64,000 nt of DNA from Symsagittifera roscoffensis (lineage: Eukaryota; Xenacoelomorpha; Acoela; Convolutidae), in the NCBI RefSeq assembly GCF_963678635.1, contig NC_087068.1, positions 40,387,649-40,451,648 on the forward strand, read 5' to 3'. Shown here piece after piece: positions 57,198 to 64,000 of this stretch. The notes under the pieces are model-generated. The model saw only the letters and a program-made list of their open reading frames with translations. It did not search any database and was not told the origin of the DNA. Each line of letters starts with the position of its first letter. Within the stretch, counting starts at the first letter, position 1. A program made the position numbers and the translations under genes.

Positions 57198-58240
57198 TTT
57201 AAATATCATAGACTGTAAATCCTTACGATTTTTTGGTTAGCCTAACTTGGGTCTTTTATGTAGGGTTGCAGAGACTAGTATATATTGATTCCTAAGAACG
57301 ATTGTTACTTTCTCGTGGCTATTCTAAGTTAAGGTGTTAACTTACTTAATCTTACTTAGGGGTAATAATTGTGTTCAAGGGTTGGAGAATAGTAAATCGA
57401 TCCACAAGGTTCAGGTATAATTAGAACGCAAGTAGTTCGTTAGATACTATTTTAAACTTACTAAGTTTAAGATTTATCCTGTGTCATATAAGAGGAGGGG
57501 TCAAGTGAAGGATGAACAACCGAAGTTCTTCACTGTTTAGCCTAATTACAATGGTTAGAGTGATTGAAAAATTTCTATTAGTCCTGGGTCTTTTGATAGG
57601 GTTGGGTAGTGAATCGACGTTTGAGGTCGTTAGACACTTGTTAAGTGGGCAGGGGAGAACAAAATTGTTCTATTTGGTCCAAGGATAAGCCTTGATGATC
57701 AGAATAAGAAATTGTAATACAAAATGTATGAAGCCTTGATGATCTAATTTTGAGTTTAGATAAAGTTAAGTTAAGTAAGGGTAAAATTTAGGATAAGCCT
57801 TTTTAAATAATTTAAAGTTTATTTTGATAAAAACGTTTAGTTTTTTTTATGATATTACTGGGTTTATGATTGCTGTTATGTTTAGGTGATGAAGCTGGAG
57901 ATGACAAGATGATTTATGTTTACTAATAATTTATGATCATTTGTACTAATTTTTATTTTTGTTTTCGATAAATATATTTTTCAGATATCTTTTTTGAAAT
58001 TACTGCAGATTTGAGGAGAACGATTTGAGATGTTTTTATCAATCGTTATTGTACAATAATAAGTTTTGTTTAGCGCCTGAAATAATCATTGACGATTTTC
58101 TTCGAGGATTTCATGTTTGCAAATGAAAATCTAAATTCATTGCTAGTAAGATTCTAAATATAAAAGTTTGTGTTGGCTTTTGCCGTACGACCATGAAACT
58201 GAATTGTAAGTTTCTATGTAGTCGTAGATCGTCTCTTGTC
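57198..58240. other. Leader region of copy B, truncated
   Basis: Matches 37456-38488 of copy A and then ends at the deletion joint. The primer-binding site is absent. Confidence 0.5.
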
Positions 58241-58247
58241 GGGGGAA

Positions 58248-58301
58248 GATAAAATATCCAATTTATAACCAATGATAAAATATAGTTTAGATCAGGTTCC
58301 A
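58248..58301 (-). repeat. Remnant of the 5' LTR of copy B (54 bp)
   Basis: Only the TGGAACCTGATC end of the LTR remains, next to the ATAG duplication. The joint is preceded by GGGGGAA, which is not in copy A. Confidence 0.9.
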
Positions 58302-58584
58302 ATAGGGAAATACACTTGCCAAATAAAACCCAGGAAAACCATCAATCGAAGAAAAACAATACAAAAGTTATCCGTTTATTCTAAAAGAGTCTGAGATTTT
58401 CAATTTTAACAGCGTTATCGTAACAAGTTGGCTGAATTTTTTTTGCGAAATTGTGTTAAAGAAGTCCACAAGCTCACACGCAGACGGATTTCGTTTTGAA
58501 TAATTCATATAAGAACTATTTGGAACAACTCAAACTGTACATTCTTATAAAACGTTTGAAAAACATATCCAGCATCAACACCAC

Positions 58585-58829
58585 CAGGGGCGGATCTAGG
58601 ATTTTCTCGAAAGGGGGGGGGATTTTCAAAAAATTTTCAAAATTTTGGTCGACCTTTTTTTATATCGACCGTATTGATTTTTCGAGCTCTCCCTAAGCAG
58701 AGTTTAGTCCCTGTTTAGTCGACCTTTCGAAATTTTGGTCGACCTTTTTTTTAGGTCGACCGAATTAATTAGCATATACTGGCGCCATACTGTCGAATCC
58801 CTGAGGGGGAAAAAGCGTTTGTCTGCTGA
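58585..58829. repeat. Repeat fragment with GGTCGACC motifs, copy B
   Basis: Second copy of 39384-39624. The G run differs in length. It ends at the unit B edge. Confidence 0.4.
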
Positions 58830-59633
58830 TTGACTCTTGTTGGAACAAAAAAGCCAGATTGTACAAGACCGCATGACAAATTCTCAAAGACCAGGCCTTG
58901 AAATACTTAGAGTCCACTTGTTTTTCGAAAACCAAACATGAATCAGATACTGAATAATCCATTTTCCCAACAAAATCTTGTAAGAAGCCAGAGAATGCTA
59001 TCTCTGACATTCTGTAAAATAACTTAGCAATAGACACTTTTAAAATGCTTTATCAGGATGAAAATGCAAACCATGTCATTGTAATTTCCCCCAGAACACC
59101 AAAAAAAATCATGTTTGGGCACTGTTAACTCTTGTAATTTTGTAATGTAACTAGACAAAAGAACGTCACTGACTAAGCATCTTGAAACGAATCGAACCAC
59201 ACATAACAGAAAACCGATAGAAAAACGATAGAAAGACAAAAATTATGTTGCTGCCCAAAAGAGTCTATCAACATTAGTGGTTTTGAGCCCGATAGTATCA
59301 TTAGAATTATTCTTTTTGTAAAAAAAATTATGAAATGTACCGAAACCCAGACAACCATTTTTCAGGATCTCTGCTTTCACAGGGTCATACCAATGACGCG
59401 CGGTATCAACATGGTCATTGTTGTGATTTACATCAATGTTTTGCAATTACTGCAAAACATATTAGTTTAATTAACTGGTCACTCTGATATGACCTTCATT
59501 GGCCATTCTCTCCGGCGGAGAGAATGATCTCTCATTATTTTAATGTTTTAACTTACCGACTAATTCATCTTAATTCCATATTCTTTTTAATAGTTTTAAT
59601 TTAGAATTAGCTACAACAAAGTAACATTTTATC
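58830..59633. other. Flank and probable 5' LTR of the third element
   Basis: The right part, ending ...TAACATTTTATCA at 59634, has the CA end expected of an LTR. It contains a perfect palindrome at 59504-59526 (arms CATTCTCTCCG). Its left limit cannot be set because the 3' LTR is outside the window. Minus-strand frames at 58765-59446 (for example DTARHWYDPVKAEILKNGCL) look partly protein-like, but I recognise nothing and the frames are broken. Confidence 0.4.
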
Positions 59634-60721
59634 ATGGCGCAGTCAACTAACGAATCTAACGTGAGAGGAATACCTCCTTTTTGGCAAAACCATACGGTAG
59701 ACCCCCCATTCCATGGGAAGACTGGAGTGATCTGTTTCAATTAGCTGTAATTGCTAAGGAAAACATAGACATAGAAAACCTACTCAATCCGTTGGAGAGA
59801 CAACACCCACTACCTCCAAATTTGGAAAACTCGACGGACGGTGAAAAAGATGCTCAAAGACGCTCGAGAATGGAGAGAAATACTCAAGAACAAAAACGTT
59901 CCGACGAAGAAGAAACAGCTTCGATAAAAACTGAAACCAAGAAATTTAACGGAATGCGAATAGAAGAAGTGGACAAAAAATTACGTTCAGTCATATATCT
60001 AGCACTGGGAAACGAAGGAAAAAGGATCTTCGGACAAAAATTCACCAAGGTGAAAGTTTTACAAATTTCTTTTAAAGAATTCTGGGAGTTCCTAGCGATC
60101 GCTTTCGTAAGAAAGACAAATGTCACATTTGAACGAGATAAACTGTTAAATAGAAAACAACGCGACAGAGAATCCCTCGAACAATTTTGGGGTGCTTTAG
60201 CTGAAATGGCAAAAAAGTGCGACATAACCGCAGGAGAAGAAGAGTGGATAAGAGATATTTTCATAAATAATATGAAAAACTACGACATCCAAAGGAAATT
60301 GTTAACAGAAACCCTCCCTCCACGCGAAGCACTAAATGTAGCACTCATAGACGAAAAAGGAATTCTAAATCACTTGAAGTTAACTAACAATTTTAAATCC
60401 AACGGATCATCCGTACACAAACCAAACAACCATTTTAACGTCAAAAGAGAACCAACCCTTAACATCGAAAGAAGTAACAACTGTTTGAAGTGTGGCGGAT
60501 CATTCTCAAAAGGACACTTAGCAGTTTGCCCAGCAAAGGACACGACTTGTACTACTTGTAAATTCAAAGGGCATTTCACCAGACTTTGTAGATCTCGTCG
60601 TAAAAATGTAAACGTTGTAAATACTCAAATTGTAGATAATACAGATTTTAATCCGTCGGATATTCCGGATGTATATACTGACCACACGGATAGAGAATGT
60701 TGTGGCGTCATAAACGCATGA
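59634..60721 (+). pseudogene. gag of the third element
   Basis: The ATG at 59634 opens MAQSTNESNVRGIPPF. A shift at a T5 run near 59678 is needed to enter the long frame that runs to a TGA at 60719 (347 codons). The capsid-like core includes GNEGKRIFGQKFTKVKVLQI and RESLEQFWGALAEMAKKCDI. Two zinc-knuckle-like sites follow near the end: CLKCGGSFSKGHLAVC (irregular spacing) and CTTCKFKGHFTRLC (canonical CCHC). After the TGA the same frame stays open to 60834, so Gag-Pol was probably read through in one frame. Confidence 0.85.
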
Positions 60722-61280
60722 TCGGAATCTGGACAAAGCGAAAACGACGATTACTCTGTACTAAATGTAACTACGATTTTTGATAACGATGGAAAAGAAT
60801 TGAAGAAATTACTGAACATTGAACTCGGAAAATAAAACCAAGTAATTTTAAACATTCAAGTGGATTCAGCTAGCCCGGTGAGCTTCCTCAAGAAAAACGT
60901 ACTACACGAATTAAAGTTACGCGACCCTTACTTGAAAATTTATCCGTTGGATAAGACAACTAGAGACCTCTACTGTGGATTCACAGATAATGCCATAAAT
61001 ATCACTGGAAAGGTGAAGTTCCCGATATTTTCAAATGGTTGATCAGACAACGACTTTCAATTCTTCCTAACCGAATGAACACGAGAGAAATATCTTAGGA
61101 AATGACAACCTTCCAAAAGTGGGGATAGAAGTCTCTCAGAAACACTTCCCACATTTCCAGACTAACAAACAGCGTAAGTCAATAATATCCATCTCTCAAA
61201 CAAACTAAGATAGGGAAATTCTAAATATATCAAAATCATTTAAAAATTTATTCCTTCGGATCGGAAAAATTAAAAATCAG
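60722..61280 (+). pseudogene. Aspartic protease region of the third element
   Basis: The frame continues from gag after a TGA and a TAA (about 60834). The active-site block is IQVDSASPVSFL near 60860, a D-S-A type motif, followed by the YCGFTDNAINITGKVKFPI strand region. The frame is lost by stops and shifts between 61040 and 61280. Confidence 0.7.
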
Positions 61281-62666
61281 ATGAAAATCACCCATTTTCA
61301 CGAACCCTTAAAACCAATACAACTAAAGGGAAGACGAGTCCCCCTTCACTTACTGGACGCTGTAAAGACAAAACTCAGTAGACTAAAAGCAGAGGGACAT
61401 ATTAAAAAATTAGAAAATTGCGATGAAGACAGATTTATTAGCCCAATAGTCATTACTTGTAAAAAAGACAAATCCATCAAGTTAGCCTTAGATTCCAAGT
61501 TCATAAACAAACAGATTTACAAGAACAAATATCAAATGCCAAACATTCACGAATTGGTAGACAATGTCGCGGCACAAATTACTAATGATTCCGTTGGAGA
61601 AGTGTGGTTTACTAACTTAGACTTAAAAAATGCGTACAGCCAATTAGCACTGGATAAATTTACTAGCAACCAATGTAACTTCAGTATCGTGGGCGGTAAT
61701 ATTACGGGTACCTACCAATTCTTAACTGGTTTTTACGGCCTAGGGGATATGCCTAACGAATTTCAAAGAGTAATGGACTCTACGTTAGGTTCAATCCCAT
61801 TTACTAACTGTTACTTAGACGACATTTTAATCTCTTCCAAAGGAACATTCTTAGACCACAAGAATATTGTGTTAAAAATTTTATCTACCCTCGACGAATA
61901 TAACTTCGCTGTAAAATGGTCAAAATGTAAGTTCTTTCAAAAAGAAATAGAATGGTTGGGGTTCAAAATCTCTAAATCAGGAATTACCCCGTTATTCGAC
62001 AAATCGAAAGCCATAAAAGATTTACCTATTTCGAAGAATTTGAAAGAACTACGATCTTTTTTTGGTTCTACAAACCAATACATTAAATTCGTCCCAAATT
62101 TAGCATCCTTAGGAAGCCCACTCCGACCACTCCTAAATAAAAAATCAATATTCCAATGGAATGACGACCATACCAAAGCTTTTGAAAAAATTAAAGAAGA
62201 AATCGTAAACCTAACGGAGAATACCCATTTCGACGTAAAACGCAAAACTAGAGTAAAAACTGACGCGTCACATAATGGACTCGGAGCTTCGCTCGAACAA
62301 CTCCACGGGAACGATTGGAAAACAATCTCATTTACTTCACGCTTTTTGAACCCACACGAGTCTAATTATTCTACGAACGAGCTCGAACTACTAGGGGTTG
62401 TATGGGCTGTCGAACATTATAAGAACTACCTTTACGGATCAGATTTCGAAGTAATTACCGATCACAAAGCTTTATTATCTGCCCTATCACCAAACCACGG
62501 AAACAAAACATACCACAGTAGACTAACAAGATGGGTAGACAGATTATTACCCTTATTTTTACAATCAAACATATGGCAGGAAAAGACATGGGTTTCACTG
62601 ACCTTACTTCTAGAATTCCATCCGGAAAAGCCCTTCCAATATCACATTACGACGAGGAATTCGTAG
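61281..62666 (+). pseudogene. Reverse transcriptase and RNase H, third element
   Basis: The open frame of 461 codons covers the whole RT (VPLHLLDAVKTKLSRLKAEG, FTNLDLKNAYSQLALD, FYGLGDMPNEFQRVMD, YLDDILIS) and RNase H (KTDASHNGLGASLEQ, ELELLGVVWAVEHYKNYL, VITDHKALLSALS). All RT catalytic Asp residues (LDLKNAYS and YLDD) and the first RNase H Asp are present. It is the best preserved enzyme in the window. The last 35 codons are out of frame after a shift near 62560; the proper continuation (IKHMAGKDMGFTDLTSRIPS) is in the next frame. Confidence 0.93.
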
Positions 62667-63004
62667 TAGCAAATATTAACAAGATTAATAAATCATTAAA
62701 TCCGTCGGAGAAAATAAGAACTACCTGCTCAGCCATTGGTTCTAATCTGGAAAGTTCTGATTACGCTTTATTACGTAATTACCTAATAGCAGCAGTACTA
62801 AAACTTATTAACTCGTCTTTTCCAATTTGTTCATTTAATCACAAAAGAACAGAATTTTGTACCTCAAATTGCATTCCAACGGATTATTCTAATACACATA
62901 CATTAATTATTTCCATTTCTAACTCCGCATTTCTTTATTTTTTAATCGTTAATCATAGTTTTATTAATTCACCTGTAGATAAAAAAAATTGTAGATACTG
63001 TTAA
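62531..63004 (+). pseudogene. RNase H end and linker, third element
   Basis: The frame enters from about 62560 with FTIKHMAGKDMGFTDLTSR, then a linker. The second half (from about 62800) is Ser/Ile/Asn-rich and looks unlike pol. It may be diverged or inserted sequence; it stops at 63002, two bases before the ATG of the next frame. Confidence 0.6.
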
Positions 63005-63005
63005 T

Positions 63006-63821
63006 ATGAATAACAAGAATAATGTAATTAATCCCACCACTTCCGGTATTTCTGTAGATTTAGATTTCCAGCTCTTACCAGATCATGCTAATCTCGTTAA
63101 AAAATACCGTGAAAATTTGAAGTTGCCGGATCGACCCTTGGATTTAAATATTTTATTTAACGCCAAATTAGTAGCTCTCTTGACTGAAGACAATCCCATG
63201 TTAAGTCCAATTGTTAAAGCACTTCAAAATAAGATGGAGAAGATTAATGCAGATTCTCCGTATTTCAAACATTTCACCCGCGACCTACACGAATCCGACG
63301 GATTACTCTACATGGACGGCAAACTCGTTATTCCATTTACTTTACGAAACGCGATGATGAAAACCCTTCACGAAACACATCCAGGTCAATTCGGAATGAA
63401 ATATTTGGCCCAATACATCTGGTGGCCCCATATTAATAGACAAATTTACTTTCACGGAATAAATTGCTCAGAGTGTACATCGGCGGGTAAGAATTTGAAA
63501 ACTGTTATCCCTAACTCACAAATTAGTGAACTTNNNNNNNNNNNNNNNNNNNNNNNNNNNNNNNNNNNNNNNNNNNNNNNNNNNNNNNNNNNNNNNNNNN
63601 NNNNNNNNNNNNNNNNNNNNNNNNNNNNNNNNNNNNNNNNNNNNNNNNNNNNNNNNNNNNNNNNNNNNNNNNNNNNNNNNNNNNNNNNNNNNNNNNNNNN
63701 NNNNNNNNNNNNNNNNNNNNNNNNNNNNNNNNNGTATTTAGAAATGTATTTTCGAAAAGAAGACTACATCAAAATTATGGAGTTCATCAGTAACGACAAA
63801 GGGACTAGACTAAATGTGTGA
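63006..63821 (+). pseudogene. Integrase, third element, interrupted by the gap
   Basis: The N-terminal 175 codons end in the HHCC zinc-binding domain: LHETHPGQFGMKYLAQYIWW, then INCSECTSAGK. The catalytic core would follow but is replaced by 200 N. After the gap, a short frame reads YFRKEDYIKIMEFISNDKGT and stops at 63821. Nothing can be said about the DDE residues. Confidence 0.75.
63534..63733. other. Assembly gap (200 N)
   Basis: Exactly 200 undetermined bases. The round number suggests a placeholder, so the true distance is unknown and any frame drawn across it is meaningless. Confidence 0.99.
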
Positions 63822-64000
63822 CAAAAGATCATTAATATGAAAAGTTTCTGTGATATTTAAACTTTTGAACTTCCTTCGAAAACTCAACATTTTTAAAAGG
63901 GCTTAGCATGCCAGCGCGTATAATTCTGAAGGATAACCAACGCTCTTATTTCATACAGAAGCAGAATCTCACAGAAGCAGAAAAACTTTAGAAAAAGTCC

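Larger units (their letters stand above)
41037..58301 (-). mobile_element. Giant LTR retrotransposon, copy B (5' LTR deleted)
   Basis: Same order and content as copy A. ATAG is found at 41033-41036 and 58302-58305, as expected for a duplicated insertion rather than a second independent one. The promoter-side end is truncated: leader sequence stops near 58240 and joins the last 54 bp of the 5' LTR. Several frames are more open here than in A (gag, Arg/Asn-rich tail, ORF4), and the integrase Asp is retained. Confidence 0.92.
39625..58829 (+). repeat. Tandem duplication, unit B (19.2 kb)
   Basis: This is the second copy of unit A. It differs mainly by single-base changes, homopolymer indels, a 13-bp insertion relative to A near 44065, and a 557-bp deletion relative to A (A 38489-39045) replaced by a GGGGGAA-like filler near 58241. 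The right edge CTGCTGA at 58829 meets unique sequence TTGACTC. An assembly artefact (two haplotypes joined) is an alternative to a real duplication. Confidence 0.93.
59634..64000 (+). mobile_element. Ty3/gypsy-type retrotransposon, third element (partial)
   Basis: The order gag, protease, RT, RNase H, integrase on the plus strand is that of Ty3/gypsy. The base usage and sequence are unrelated to the giant element. The 3' part lies in the N gap and beyond the window. Frameshifts near 59680, 61050-61280 and 62560 and several stops make it defective as assembled. The gag start codon overlaps the candidate primer-binding site TGGCGCAGTCAACTAACG at 59635. Confidence 0.9.

Noticed and set aside
41037-58301. 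Copy B as an independent insertion of the same LTR element
   Set aside because: Its flanks, target duplication and old stops are the same as in copy A, so it arose by duplication of the block.
58765-59446. Host gene exons on the minus strand
   Set aside because: Some stretches look protein-like, but frames change every 200 bp, no splice sites fit and no family was recognised.
1-64000. Alternative genetic code with TGA read as sense
   Set aside because: In-frame TGA codons recur in MCP, ORF0 and gag, but TAA and TAG also interrupt genes, and frameshifts are common. Pseudogene decay explains all.
1-64000. CRISPR arrays, rRNA, riboswitches, bacterial operons
   Set aside because: No regularly spaced repeats, no rRNA core sequences and no bacterial gene organisation were seen. 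The DNA is eukaryotic.

Overview
Organism. The window looks like AT-rich nuclear DNA of an animal, probably an invertebrate. It holds a Maverick/Polinton, two kinds of Ty3/gypsy-like LTR retrotransposon, a GT-AG intron, long intergenic stretches and a 200-N scaffold gap. I found no bacterial operon, no rRNA gene, no convincing tRNA and no clear host gene, so the phylum cannot be fixed from this sequence. Almost all of the 64 kb is transposable-element DNA. Layout. (1) 1-2057: flank with a degraded lysine-rich ORF and a fold-back (MITE-like) repeat. (2) 2058-20604: a decayed 18.5-kb Maverick/Polinton bounded by inverted repeats of about 255 bp. Nearly all its genes lie on the minus strand: protein-primed DNA polymerase B (with an intron and N-terminal zinc fingers), a 186-aa unknown, a plus-strand PC4-like gene and a plus-strand unknown, adenain-like protease, major capsid protein, a small capsid-associated protein, minor capsid (penton-like) protein, retroviral-type integrase, a conserved small helical protein, packaging ATPase and three further ORFs. 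(3) 19892-39624 and 39625-58829: two head-to-tail copies of one duplicated unit of 19.7 and 19.2 kb, about 99 percent identical where compared by eye. Each carries the right end of the Polinton and then a very large LTR retrotransposon transcribed leftward. Copy A is complete at 17.8 kb, with two LTRs of about 410 bp, an ATAG target duplication and a primer-binding site. Copy B has lost most of its 5' LTR, the primer-binding site and the adjoining leader. (4) 58830-59633: flank and probable 5' LTR of a third element. (5) 59634-64000: a plus-strand Ty3/gypsy-type element (gag, protease, RT-RNase H, integrase) that runs into the N gap and off the window. How the genes fit together. The Polinton set is that of a virus-like transposon: polymerase and integrase to copy and insert it, and capsid proteins, protease and ATPase to make a particle. 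In-frame stops and frameshifts in polymerase, integrase, ATPase and both capsid genes show this copy is dead as it stands, although the protease frame, the PC4-like ORF and the 186-aa ORF are open. The duplicated LTR element is the most unusual item. Beside gag and pol it carries a long open region before gag (ORF0) and, after pol, a Pro/Gln/Thr-rich ORF, an env-like ORF and a further ORF, adding about 6 kb of probable coding DNA. Order of events, inferred: Polinton insertion, LTR-element insertion beside its right end (LTRs differ by about 2.5 percent), then tandem duplication of the whole block (copies differ by about 1 percent or less), with a deletion in copy B.
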